From assembly GCA_001179505.1 (NCBI GenBank), contig CDMY01000897.1, positions 170,808 through 234,807 of the forward strand: a stretch of 64,000 nucleotides of DNA. The letters are read 5' to 3'. Shown here one piece after another: positions 12,172 to 26,202 of the stretch (within the stretch, counting starts at the first letter, position 1; every line of letters starts with the position of its first letter). The notes below the pieces were generated by a model. The model ran no database searches. It saw only the letters and a list, made by a program, of their open reading frames with translations, and was not told the DNA's origin. A program made the position numbers and the translations under genes. The DNA is from Vitrella brassicaformis. Its lineage: Eukaryota; Sar; Vitrellaceae.

Positions 12172-15100
12172 AGACACAGAGACAAACACAGAGAGAGGGA
12201 GAGGGAGATCCACCCACCAGCCCATCCCATCACACCACACCGTACCTTGCAGTAGAGCATGGCGCCCTCCTTGCCATGTTCCCTGACGACGATGCTCATC
12301 CTTTTCCTGTTGCTGTTGAACTCGTTGATCCCCACGATCTGCACGGTCTGCGGCTCCCCCTGGATGTCCAAGGTGAGAGTGGTCGAGGTCCGCGGCGGGA
12401 TGAGCTGGTAGCCAAGGCAGCTGGCAGCCACCACAAAGGCTTCCTCGTCAGGATTGGCGGCCTGGTAATGGAACTGAGTCCTGCCCTTGTCGAAGTAGCT
12501 CTTGCGGATCTCGTGCACGTTGCTCGCCATCCTGATGGGGGCGGGGCGGGGCTTCTCCTGGTCGTAGTACTGGGCCGACAGCACGTGGGAGTCCACACTC
12601 ATGCTGAAGTTGGCAACGTTGGTCGCGGAGCTCACGTCAACTGCCGTCGCATTGCTCCCGCCCGTCGCGGCCATGTCATGTTCGTGTTTCTCCTGCTGCT
12701 GCTGCATGATGGCGGCCATCGAGGGATGCATCTGCTTGAGCCGCTCGGTCAGCAGCTCGCGGCCCCGCTCGATGGTGTCGTTGGTGGTGCTGTTGTTTGC
12801 GTTGACCTGGCCGGCGTGTGTGTGCCGCTGCATGCGCCGCGAGTGTGAGAGGGGGGAGAAGGGATTGCAGTGGGAGAGCGTGCAGGGGCCCTCCTGGCTC
12901 TCTGGTCGAGATACGGGGTGCCGCTCGGAAGGGATGACGGTGTGGCAGAGGGCCATGACTTTCAGAAACGCGTCGATCTTCTCGCTGCGCTCGTCGTTGG
13001 CCTCCAGGTCCCTGTGTGACAACAGAGAGAGAATTCACACAGATGGATTGAGATGAAATGAGATGAGATGGGTCAGTCAGTGAAGTGCACTGGCGCAGTA
13101 CAGAACGTGTGCCTCTGGTTCCCCTAGCTACCTGAGTATCCGTGGATCTTTGAAGCGGCATCGAGGGTGCGTCCGGATCGACGCAGGAGCTGACCACACA
13201 CACACGCACAGACACACACACACATGCATCTTCAGTCTGGGGGATGAGTGCAGTGCGTCTAGTCTGTCCCTCCCTCCCTCCCACTTTTGCTCTCACTTAC
13301 ATGCTCTAGTTGACCTGGATCCCTGCGAGAATGGCGAGGGCGGGCTCTTGCCCCGTACCACCCCGTTCACCACCTCCCCCCCACCCCCGTCAGCACCCAC
13401 AGGGGCCACCACCATGCAGGCCCCACACGCCTCGTCATACATGTCGCTCTCCCTGCTGGTGTACAGACCCGGGTCGGTGTAATGGTGCACCGACCGACGC
13501 ACAGCCGAGTTGGCGGGCGACGAGGCGGCCGAGGCGTCCTCGCCGTCGCCCCTGCGAGAGGACACGCCCATGTCTGGCTCGGTGGTCAGGGCCTCATTGC
13601 CCACGTCCTCATTGCCGATGTCCTGCATCTGATCGTCCAGATTGTCAGACTCGCTGGAGCTGTCGGACGAATGGTCGTCCTCGAAGGGCTGCGGGACGGG
13701 GGCGAAGGAGTGGAAGAGGTCATCCTGGCTGAGTGGGGCGGTGAGGGGCATCTGGTCGGAGTGATCGGGCATGACGATGTCCTCCCCCTCGGCGTGGTCG
13801 AGCGCGTAGTGCACCCTCGACGCCACGTTGTCCATGTCAATCATCTCCTGGCTGACCTCGTGCGGCGGCCGTCTACCCTGGCCCTGAGAGTCGTCGTCCA
13901 CAAAGTGGCGGCCGTCGTAAGGACTCAGGGCGTGCGCATCGTGCCAGGGGGTGTACTCCTCCAGTCCCATGTTGTCGCGGGAAGCCGACGCAGCATTGGT
14001 CATGGGGAGGGAGATGGGCAGCGCGGGGCTGTGGCTGCTCTCGAGCTCGTCTGCCTCCTGGGGAGTCGCGAGTCGTGGGTTGAGAGCCATCGCCAGCCCC
14101 AAATCTGGCGCAGTGGCCGTCCGCTGATACTTGCCGAAGGCAACGGCGTCAGACTGAACACATACAAACACATACACACACACATCGCCCATCCACACAG
14201 CAGATCTATCTGCGGATCGGGGCCGTGTGCGTGCCTGTGTGGCGACGGGAAAGCTTCGTGGGGGTCCGTCGTCTTGTCCGTCCATGGGCATGGGAATTGG
14301 GATGAGGGGGTCGGCGACGCGCGGCTGGGGGTGGGGATGGGCATGGGTGTGGGGGTAAGGGGGCGGCGGGGGCGGGTGTCTTGGGAGCTTGATCCTCTCC
14401 TTCTTGCCGTACTTGCGGCCAGCTATCGAACACATCGCAAACTCCATCTCGTTCTCTGCGACAGGGGGACAACACAACACAACACAACACACATAGGAAA
14501 TGTGTCAGTCAGCGGGCTGGTCAGTCAATTGCTGCCTTGCCCTGCCCTGCCCTGGTCTGCTCTCACCGACCTGTGATTGTGCCGGTTTTGTCAGAGAAGA
14601 CGTATTCGATTTGCCCAAGGTCGTCGTTGAGGTTGGCCGTCCTTGCCTGCGCCTTGACCACCGTCGACTCGCCCGGACTGCCGTCGCGCCCAGGCTCTGC
14701 CGCCCCCTTGACGTACTCCAGATCGGGGTCGTTCTCGATGAAGATAGCCTGGATGAACCGGACGAAGTCGATGGTGACACAGAGGGAGATCGGCACGAGG
14801 TTGTTGTAGAGGATGGCGAATGTGATGATGCGCAGCCAGTCGTGGTATCGTTTGACGCTCTCGCCCGCGAAGTAGAGGAACACCTCTGGCTCCTTGTCGG
14901 TGAACCGGAAGGACAGCCACACCGAGATGGCCACCATGATGGTCAGCACCGCCGCGATGATGAAGAGGTACCAGTTGACGTCGCGCTCAATCTTGGACCG
15001 CTTGTTGCGCGGCGGGCGGGAGTTTCGGTGAAGGCGCGTGTCCACCCCTGCACACACACATCGACGACATCGACAGACGAGTGAGGGAGCTAAGTGCCAA

Positions 15101-16889
15101 ACATCCAGCCCACCCCACACCCTCCTCTCTCGCCCAGCTTGGCTCACCGGTGTAGATGACGACACCGTAGAGGTACTCGGTGTTCCTGAGCCTTGACCCC
15201 TTGAGGATGAAGTTCTTGGCGTCGATGGACGTGTTGCGCGGATACTCGTCCAGCTTGAGCGTCCCAGTAAAGGTGTCCAGCCGGTTTGACGGCGGCTCGC
15301 AGCTGATCTTCCCACGCTTAGACTTGAGCGTGCCGTGCGTCTCGGCTGACGGACGAGACAGACCCCAAATCCATTCAACACGCACACAAACAGCAGTGCA
15401 GTCTGTGTTGATTACTTACTCTTGGTGTCTTCAACGGCGTTTTTTGGTTTGAGGCTGGTTTCTCCGTCGAGCATGGCGGTCTCGACGTAGGCAATGCCTT
15501 CGGTGGGGTCGTTGGTGGCCAGGATGACCATGTCGGCAGGCACGTCGTCGCCGTCCTCCAGACGCACAATGTCGCCCACCTGCACACACCATACCATCCA
15601 CACACACACACACACACACAAGACACACACCCATGTCCAGTCCACAGTACTGAGTGTGTGTTCATTGTGAGGGTCGATGGGATGGGCGTGTAAGTGAAGT
15701 GTTTATGGTATGGTGTGTTCAGCTGACACGCATGAAATACATAATATCAACACGATAGATCTAATGCCTCGCTGCACCACCGGCGCAGCTTAGATTCAGT
15801 GCCCGTAATCATCCCGACCACCGCCAACGCACTCCACTCACACACATGCCCCTCCATCCCATCTCATCTCTCTCCCCTCCCCTCTCCCCCACTGCCCCCA
15901 CTGACCTTGACGTCAGCCCATCTGGCCCGTTTCAGTTTGTTGGAGTTTGGTTCGGGGTCGAGAATGTCGCACTTCCTGTTGTTGACCTTGACGTCGTTCT
16001 TGTACCGACGCCAATCCTCGTAACCGTCCTTCACCATCTGATAGAGATAGAGGGATTCATTGACACACATGACATATATGACCCCCCACAGACAGACAAA
16101 CAGGCAAGCCACGCCATAATCCCCTGGCTGCCCTGCCGCCTAGTTCTGCGAACGTACCGTGACGAACAAAACGATACTCAGAGGGACGATCGTCGCCCAT
16201 CTGAACCGAAGTATCAAATCAAGACACACACGTACACACACTCATGCCATGCCATGCCATGCCTCGAGCGGCCTGCCTGTCTTCGGGCAAATGTTAAAGG
16301 TGTGCCGGCCCGGCCCCTCCCTGCTCGGCTTACGATGACGTGGGCGAGACGTTGAGCGGCAGCAGCTGCAGGATGGACACGACCAGGAACCACCAGTTGG
16401 CCCACCGATGGAACTGCTCCCACAAGTTCTTGGGCACAAAGTTCCATACCTACGCCACAGACAGACAGGGGAGCGCCAATCAGCCAACCAGCCAATCGGT
16501 CTGTCTGTCTGTCTGTCTGTCGGTCCTTTGCCCACCCACCCTGTAGCGATTGGTGCGGACATTATTGTCAGGGAAGCTCGCGTTGTGCTCCTCCTCCTCG
16601 TCGCCGGGGGAAGCATTGATGCGAATCTAAGAAACAGACAGACAGACAGACATCAGACACAACCGACAGGGCAATAAAGTAAGCAGTGTTGCGATGCAAC
16701 GTTCTTGGCAATGGGTCAAGTCATGTGTCCGCCGTTGTCCTCTGCTCTCACCCTTCGCCAGCCGTGTCCAAGTCCGTCAGCGGGCTGATGCATGGAACTG
16801 TGAGTGTGCGACAGGCCGAAGGGGCCGAATCTCGGGGAGGTCCCCGTCTTCCGCTCCGACGACGGCAAACTCACCAGCTCCACACTCAT
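2354..16889 (-). CDS. P4-type ATPase (flippase) fused to a two-domain guanylate cyclase
   Basis: One multi-exon gene of well over 3,000 residues. An N-terminal P4-ATPase, predicted to flip aminophospholipids, is joined to an integral membrane guanylate cyclase with two catalytic domains that would make cGMP. This fusion is known from apicomplexans (Plasmodium GC-alpha/beta, Toxoplasma TgGC), where cGMP activates protein kinase G to control secretion and motility, and from ciliates. The start is the ATG at 16887-16889: exon 1 (16889-16752, 46 codons, disordered) joins in phase to an exon beginning at 16626 that leads into the flippase N-terminal motif NRYRVWNFVPKNLWEQF. Most introns carry GT-AG ends and about 30 exons join in frame. 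The product ends at the stop at 2354-2356, after a Ser/Pro-rich tail of about 400 residues beyond the second cyclase domain. A 300-N gap falls in an intron. Its promoter is probably shared with the divergent NSE3-like gene. Confidence 0.93.
8525..8824. other. Assembly gap of exactly 300 N, flanked by poly-G
   Basis: Fourteen G before and eighteen G after the N run. On the gene strand the upstream exon ends at a Ser codon TCG with a GTCAGT donor (near 8864) and the next exon begins ACG AGT GAC after a TTGTGCAG acceptor (near 8425). Both junctions are phase 0, so the gap sits wholly inside one intron of the cyclase gene and does not interrupt the protein. Confidence 0.9.
9880..16889 (-). other. 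Flippase half of the fusion: P4-ATPase module
   Basis: In coding order: the first membrane pair with the motif FHRWANWWFLVVSIL (near 16400); the actuator domain with DGETSLK near 15460 (flippases usually have DGETNLK); the phosphorylation site SDKTGTITG near 14580-14592; a disordered, acidic Ser/Pro-rich insert of roughly 400 residues (14400-13300); the nucleotide-binding domain with ANPDEEAFV near 12450; the P-domain motifs MLTG-DKRETA (11600-11490) and GDGANDVSMLQ near 11020; and the C-terminal membrane segments (10900-9900). All key ATPase motifs are present, so this half should be active and not merely a relic. The Glu and Asp of DGET and DKTGT are visible directly; substrate is inferred from the family. 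Confidence 0.9.
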
Positions 16890-17226
16890 CCTCAAACCAC
16901 AAGAGTAGCGGACTGCACGCCTCTTGCTTCAAGGACCAGCACCGCACGAGCCTCACTCAGATGACCGAATGGCCCTCCCGCCGCATGATCTCACAGCACC
17001 TGCTCACGTGTGCTCTCCGTCATCACATGGTTCTCCGATATCAGTCGCAAAGCTCCAATTTCCTCTCGAGATAGATCTGCGCGAGCTCACATCTGAGCTC
17101 GCAAATGAAGGAGACCGGAACAAGGAGAAATGGCCACGATGGAGGTCCGGCAGAGGCATCACTGGAGCGCTGCATGATGGCGTAATGCACGAAGAGGGTA
17201 GAGCTGATTGATCTGTTTGTGTGAGG
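16890..17226. promoter_or_regulatory. Divergent spacer between the cyclase and NSE3-like genes
   Basis: These 337 bp separate two start codons on opposite strands and so should hold both promoters. I see AGATCTGC at 17073-17080, directly followed by a perfect 9-bp inverted repeat (GCGAGCTCA, 4-nt loop, TGAGCTCGC) at 17081-17102. No coding exon is supported here. Confidence 0.55.
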
Positions 17227-18971
17227 ATGGTCTCGCTCGGAGGTGTGTACAACGCCGGCTTCTACGCGAACGAAGAGCGGGTGACAGGGTTCCACGTGCC
17301 GGAGGAGGCGGACGTCGCAGAGCCCAGAAGCATATCCAAAGAGGTGCGTGCAGGGCAGTGCATGACCGATGTCAACTCATCCATCCATCTGCCGCTGCAT
17401 TTGGTGACTTGACTGCGTGGCTGCAGGAGTTGGACAACCTGGCAGGTCGTGTGGCGCGATATTGCCTGTACAAGGTCCCCCACATCATCCGACACGACGA
17501 GCTCAAAGACGCCGTGAGTTCGTCCTCACAATGTGTGTGCGTCCAACTTGTGTGTGTGGGTGGTGTGTGCAGGTGTTACAGGACCGGGGCAACAGTCCTA
17601 GAGGGCACCTCGACGCAGCCATCAGTGAGGAATGGACGGATGCTTGCGCGTCGTTCGTTCATTCTGTCACTTGTTGGCTCGTTCTTTCGTCAGAGCGTGG
17701 CCGCACCTGGCTGGAGCAGGGTCTCGCACTGACCATCGTGGACCTTGACAAACACACACCAAAGATAACCAACGAGATCAAGACAGGTGAGGTGCGTGCG
17801 TCAGAGAGTGTGCCAAGGTCACACATACATGTGGATCGGCTACGTGTGGCTGGGTGTGCCTGCTTGTCTGTGTCAACTCATTCATCAGGTGGGGGCGTGT
17901 TGGCGTCCGAAGTGTCCGGGAAGCGCTACGTGGTGGTCAGCTGCTTCAGCAACCCCAAGCACGCAAGCGCACTCGTCACCAAAGGTAACCACACATCGGC
18001 CGAGCAGCCCTGCCACCCTCCCAACCAATCGAGTCGGCTCCGTCTGTCTGTCTGTCTGTGTGCAGATAGCGACCATTTGGCTCGGGGGTTCTTCATCTCG
18101 TGCCTCATGGTGCCCTGGATGTACCGTGGCCTCGCGCCGCTGAAATTCTGTACGGCTCTGCACGCACGCACACTCCCACCGACACACACATACAGACAGA
18201 CAGACAGGTGTTTTATGGATGTCGGATGGGTGTGTGCAGCTGAGGTGAAGGAGGCCTTGGTCAAGCTGAAGCGAGAAGACTTCTTCCAAGTGGAAGACGG
18301 TCAGCCAAGCGGCCACGCAGGCAGTGCAGTGCCTATACAACACATAACACACCACAGCATAAGAGGGACACACACACACACATGGCACATAAGGAATGCC
18401 GCTCTCTGTCTGTCTGTCTGTATGTCTGTCTGTCTCTATGTGTCTGGTTCCCTCCTCTGTCTGTGCGTGGCCAGGTGCCAAGGAGCCGCAGGTGGCGAAG
18501 GCGCTGAACCACCTGCGCAAGCTTAATCTGGTACGTGTGAGCACCGACCAGGCACCAGGGGCAGGGGGGCATGCGCCGCCACAGAGCAAAGAACAGGTCG
18601 GCACACACACACTCAAGGGACACTCGAGTGCCCCTCTATCCATCCATCCATTCATCCATCCATCCGCCCATTCAGGAGCTGCATTACACCGACGACATGT
18701 GGCTGCACCCCGGCCCTCGGTTCGAAGTGGAGTCCAAACGTCAGCAACACACACAGAACTACACAGCCGCACCGAACCCAGTCCAGCTTAGCTAGCTCGT
18801 GCACCTGATTGATTGTGCTGTCTGTGTCGTGTGGATGCATCGGTGCCTGCAGATTTGTTTGAGTCGATTGCCGAGTCGCTCAACGATCGGTTCGGGCTGG
18901 AGGGGGAGAGCGAGGTGCCCGACAGGATGGACCAGGCGCAAGACCAGGACGTCGATATGGCCGACGGATGA
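17227..18971 (+). CDS. NSE3-like MAGE-domain protein (SMC5/6 complex subunit)
   Basis: About nine exons join in frame from the ATG at 17227 to TGA at 18969-18971. The middle of the protein shows the two winged-helix halves of a MAGE domain: a first half with VARYCLYKVPHIIRHDELKD, followed by ALTIVDLD and RYVVVSCF; and a second half with RGFFISCLMVPWMYRG, EVKEALVKLKREDF, a helix like the MAGE segment leading to YLEY, and LHYTDDMWLHPGPRFEVE, matching the family's closing W-G-P-R-A-like strand. Outside vertebrates, single-copy MAGE proteins are NSE3, which with NSE1 and NSE4 bridges the SMC5/6 ring in DNA repair. The acidic, Asp/Met-rich C-terminus follows. Assignment rests on motif similarity only; another tandem winged-helix protein is the main alternative. 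Confidence 0.6.
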
Positions 18972-19418
18972 ACGAATGGATGGATGGATGGCCGGCCACG
19001 CCACCGTCATGTATATGTGTGTGCCTATACCTGTCATGTGGATGTGTGTAGAAAGCTAGACTGACTTGAGAGCCTCATTGATTCGTTGCAGGCGCGGCGC
19101 GCGTGTGTGTACAGTTTTGCCATGGGTGCCATGGCAGACAGAACACAGCGTGCTGTGCTTGGATTTGGGAGTAGGGCTATCCACGCATCCGTCCATCCAT
19201 CCGTCCGTCCATTCATCCATCCATCCAGTCGCCAAATCGCTCGCTACCTATGCAAGCACAAACCACCCACTCGAGCCATGGGAAACAGTCGCCCGGCCCG
19301 GCAATCATCTCAATACATCCCCCAACCAACCAACCAACCAACTGACCAACCAACCAGTCGGTTAATTCTGTCTACCGTCCCCCCTCTATTTACATGTATG
19401 TGTCTGTCTGTCTGTCAG
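18972..19418. other. Convergent spacer, no gene seen
   Basis: About 450 bp between the stop codons of the NSE3-like and SRA-SET genes. It contains (TCCA)n/(TCCG)n near 19188-19225, (CCAA)n near 19323-19350 and (GTCT)n near 19400. I see no exon. Confidence 0.6.
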
Positions 19419-22400
19419 TCAGCCGTGCATCCAAATCCTCGCCGCCCCACCGCCCGACACCCGCCGCGCCTTCTTCCGCCTGTGGGCCTCGTCCTTCTCA
19501 TCCACCAGGGTAAACTGCTGCCACGGCCTGGGGTCGCTGTCCCACGGCCCCCGCCCACTGCCCCTGGTCGCCGCCAGCACATCATCTGGGAAACCGCCCT
19601 CGCGCTCCGCGATCAGCGGCGCCCAGTCGTGGATGTAGGGGCCGTCCCCGTCGCCGCCCTGCCTCTTGCGCTTGCCGGGCTTCTTCTTGTTTGCTGGGGG
19701 GGCTGGCGCTGGCTTGCCATCCTTGCCCTTGCTGCTGCCGGGTTGGTCTTGTGTGCCGTCCTGTCCTGAGGCTGATGCTGATGCCGATGCCGATGCGGCA
19801 GTGGCGGCGGCGGCGGCTGCGGGCGATCCGTGCACGCGGCGGTCACGGGTGGGAGGGTCGCCGCCGATGGTGCCGCTGCACCCATGAGTCAATGGACACG
19901 CAATGAGGAGACGCAATGAGTGGCCGTGTTTGTGTGTGTGAGCTGTGTGAGTTGTGTGATGCCTACGTGCATTTGCTGGATCCGCAAAAGCACTGGAGGC
20001 CCTTGGCGCGGCCGAAGCCGTCAGACATGTAGTCGTACGTCAGCGGCTCGCCCTCCTCTATGTCTCGAATGGCGAAGAAACCTAACATATGCAGCGCAGC
20101 AGCCCCCCAGCAAACGAAACCGCACCCATGGCAGATATGATGGATGAATGCACTGACTGACTGACCGATCTGTGGGATGCATCCCTTGCTAGGGTCGCCG
20201 CAGAAGATGACCTTGCGCTCCATGTTGGGCTCGCACGAGTGGTTGGCGTACCGCATTGCGTTGCCGAAGTACATGGCGTCCACCGCAGGGGCCAGAGCGC
20301 TGCACACAGACATGGCACACACAAGCGTGGGGATGCATGGCCCTTCCCGTGTGTCTGATGTGCTGTGGTTGTGGCTGTGGTTGTGGCTGTGGATCTGCCT
20401 CACTCGGCCCCCTTTGGCAGCTGGTCGAACGGCAGCACGCTGATGGCGTACTGGTACTTGCCGCCGGTGGGGTCGTTCTCGTACTTCAACACCCGCGCAC
20501 GCCACTCGCCCAGCGTGATGACCTCACCCGCAAACTCACCCACAAAGTCACCCGCACCTATCGCACTCTACACACACACGCACACACACAAGTGCAATCG
20601 ATGTGGTTAGGGGGAGAGGGGTGTGTGGTGTGGTGTGGTGTGGTGTGGTGTACCTGCGCTACGAGTCCCCACCCCAACTTGTCTGAATGGGAGATGCACA
20701 CCGGCACGCCCAACTGGCCCAACCAAGCAGGGCTCCTGACACCACACACACACACACACACCCCAACACCCCTCTCTCTGCTGGTGTGTGGGAGGACGGG
20801 TGGATGTGTCGTCTGGTGCGTACCGTACCAGTTGCTGCAGACATGGTCCACGTTGGCCGTTTTGCAGGGGGATGACTCCGAGCAGTAGGCCACCGCCCCC
20901 GGCCACAGCTTGTCCGTATTGAGCCCCGCGGAGCAGACCGTGCCGTCCTCGTCCTTCCACGCCCACTCGCCGCTCTCCTCGTCCCAACTGACACACGGCC
21001 ATCCGTCCATCCATCCACCCACGGTGATGGTAGTGGGCGTTGGTTGGTGATTCTTTCGTTCGTACTATTTCTCCTTCTCAGCGATGGCCCTCTTGTCAGG
21101 CGGGACGCACCCGGCGCAGATGTGTGGGAGCGGCGGGTTCATCACGGGCGGCTTGTGCAGCTGCAGCTGGTAGGGCATGTAGGAGGGCAGGTTGTTCAGC
21201 ACGGCCCCAACGCCGTAGCCGTCAGTGCTGACCACCGGCACATCGCAACTCTGACACAGATGACACACACACACACACGGGCACATGTCATGTGGGAGGG
21301 AGAGAGGGAGAGGGGTACCTCTCTGCGCTGAGCTATGTCGAGCATGGGGTCCCAGTCGGGGAGCGGCAGCTGGCAGAGAATCGACATGCTGATGTTGTCG
21401 TCACGCTCCTGCAGCTGGGGGAACATCGTGCAGGCTACCTGATGACACACACATCACACACAAGAGAGAGCAAGAGACAGACCCACATCAGCACAACCAC
21501 TCCGGGCAGATTGTGTGGGGGTGTGGGTGGGTGGTTGGGGGGAGCGGTGTGACGTCACACACACACACACAGACACACACACACACACAGGCGTACGGAC
21601 GTCAGACTCGAGTGTCCTCGGGATGGGCAGTATCTCAGTCATTTGCACGTTGTCGTCTTTGTCCTTGTACTGCACCACCAGCAAGTAGGGGAAGAAGTCG
21701 TGGGCACCGAACGCCTCGCCCTCGAACCACCCCTGGCTCGCGTCTATGTACTCCACCAACCTGTCAAGCGACTCGTCACCGTGCTCCTACACACACACAC
21801 ACACACACACAATGGATGGATGGATGGATGGATGGATGGCGGCGAACGGATCGCCCTGACTGTCTGTCTCTCTGTCTGTCTGCTCTGCTTGTCCTCACCT
21901 GACGGAAGGTTTCGTCATTTTCCTTGACGTACCCGCTGAGCACCTTCTCGATCTGCTGCTTCATGGCGTTGTGCTGGTCCAGCAGCACCAGCTCCAGCGT
22001 CGTGAGGCGCAAGGTCTGGTGGGCGATGCGGGTGGTCGCGTCAGCCGCGGCGTCGTGGTCGGGAGTCGGGAACAGCAGCGGGATGGCGCGCGTCGGCTCC
22101 CTGTTGAGCATCTTCCTCTGCACACAGAGAGAGAAGAATATGCCTGTGGCTGGCTGTGTTGATGTGGTGTGTGGTGTGTGGGTGTGAGGTGTGGCGGGTG
22201 AACCCACCTGCTCCTTGATGAAGTCGCTGCTGTTCCTGTCAGCGAGTGCGCGCTTCTCTGTGCCGGCGGGTGGGAGGCAGCTCTGGACCTCGTTGGCCCT
22301 GGGAGCGCGAAGCAGCACGTAGTCGGCCATCTGGGTGCTCTGCAACACAAACTAAAGAGAGAACCGGGGAATCGGGAAGGTGCGTGTGTTGGTCAGCCAT

Positions 22401-23061
22401 CCATCCATCCATCCATCCCCCCAGCCACGGACCTTCCAGACGCGTCTGCGCGCCCCTCTCTCGACGGTGGTGTCGACGTAGGCGTTCCTCACGGTGAACA
22501 AACCGTCATACCGGAACCCCCTGCACACACACACACACACAGTATGGACGCCAGGACGCATGTGTGTGTGTGTGTGTGACCTCCATGCCCTCCCACCTCA
22601 ACCCCGCCCGTCCTGAGTATATCATTCACTCACCATGGGGGCGCGTACTGCGAGAGTGCCTTGTACCCGCGGACGAAGCGGATCTTCTCGCCCTTGGCAT
22701 AGGCACTCAGCAGCGCGTCGTTGCCCCTGGACAGCGTCTGGTCGTCCTCCTCGGCCTTGCCCTCACCCGCATACACCACACGACTACCGCGGTCCCAGTC
22801 ATCTAAACACACACACAGAGAGAGATGTCATATGGCAATAGGCACACGTGTGTGTGAGAGGGGTATGTGTGTGCGTGGGTGTGCGGTAGCTGACCCTTGT
22901 ATCCTCCGTTGCTGACGACGCTAGTGCAGATGCCGTCCCTGAAGGCGATACCGGCCACCATCTGCTTGTGCACACCAAACAGGAGCATCGCGTTACGGTA
23001 CGGAAACACCGTCCCTGGCTCAAACTCTGCAGAGAGAGAGAGAGTGAGAGTGAGTGAGAGT

Positions 23062-23101
<40 letters not shown>

Positions 23102-23549
23102 CCCACACACACGTCGTGAGAGTGTGATGTGTGTGGTGTATGCGGATTGGATACCGAGCAGCGGTTTGCCCTTGACATCTACAGGCTCGTCGAGGCCCAG
23201 CCACTCCTGGATGGACCTGAAGACCTTGTTGTGGTCCTTCAGGGCCTCGAACTCCTGGTCCCATCGCTGCAGCAGAAACTGACCTGCAGCCAGCCAGCCA
23301 GCCATGTGACGCATACGCACACACACGCTCGTTGCCGATGGATGGATGCCCTTTCTCCGAGCGCACACGTGTGCCCACCTTTCTGTTTGGGGGTGAGCGA
23401 CCGATACAGCCCCCTGCACACACGGACACGGGCACGACGCATCACCATCCATCCATCATCCACACATCCCACCCCACAGCGCTGCCGGGTGGATGAATGG
23501 CTTACTTGTCGAGGAGCTCCCCCTCCTTGAACTGGCGCTGCTGCGCCAT
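19419..23549 (-). CDS. SRA-SET domain histone lysine methyltransferase (SUVH-like)
   Basis: About 14 exons from the ATG at 23547-23549 to the stop at 19419. An SRA/YDG domain at roughly residues 80-200 has FGVHKQMVAGIAF, VVSNGGYKDD, VVYAGEGKAEEDDQTLSRGN, IRFVRGYK and FRYDGLFTVRNAYVD. A cysteine-rich pre-SET region follows (HICAGC near 21125; several Cys in 20830-20960). Next comes a SET domain with GDFVGEFAGEV, the catalytic motif RYANHSCEPN (near 20230) and EPLTYDYMSDGF (near 20040), then a post-SET CFCGSSKC zinc site (near 19980). The tail is Ala/Ser/Lys-rich and ends in a basic stretch with RRKKARR. In plants this architecture reads methylated DNA and methylates histone H3 lysine 9; that activity is inferred here. 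All catalytic SET residues I can check are present. The start is 173 bp from that of the divergent PP2A gene. Confidence 0.9.
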
Positions 23550-23722
23550 CTGTCGCCCTGCTATCCTCCTGCCTTATGGTGCGATTTGTCCTCGGCGCCC
23601 AGTTTTAGAGCGGGAGGGGTCAAACACAAAGAGATCTACGAGACGTGATTTCACGGGAATTCTTGTGTTTGAACACATCCGCGCACGACAGAGACCGGAT
23701 TTCATCGGCAGCAGGCGCCACC
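23550..23722. promoter_or_regulatory. Bidirectional promoter region, SRA-SET / PP2A
   Basis: A 173-bp spacer between two divergent start codons. It contains AGATCT at 23632-23637 and GAGACG at 23640-23645. The PP2A start has a strong GCCACC leader directly before the ATG. Confidence 0.5.
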
Positions 23723-25934
<2,212 letters not shown>

Positions 25935-26202
25935 CGTTTGTTTGCCATTGCTATTACGCGCGGGGGCGCGCGCGCGCGTGTGTGTGTGTGTGTGTGTGTG
26001 TGAGGCTTTCTCCCGTGCGTATGTGTGTGGATCGAACATACGAATGGATGGACCGACACATATAGTGTTTATCTCGTTGGTTGGTGTGAAAACGTCCCAC
26101 TCCCACCCATGCAGTCATCTGTCTCAAAGAAAGCAGAAACCTCACCCACGCCACATCTCAACAGCAACACCTCACTTCTCTGGGCACTCTCTCTGAGCTC
26201 AT
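25935..26202. other. Short convergent spacer
   Basis: Holds a (GC)n/(GT)n stretch at about 25963-26002 between the stop codons of PP2A and the thioredoxin-like gene. No exon is seen. Confidence 0.5.
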
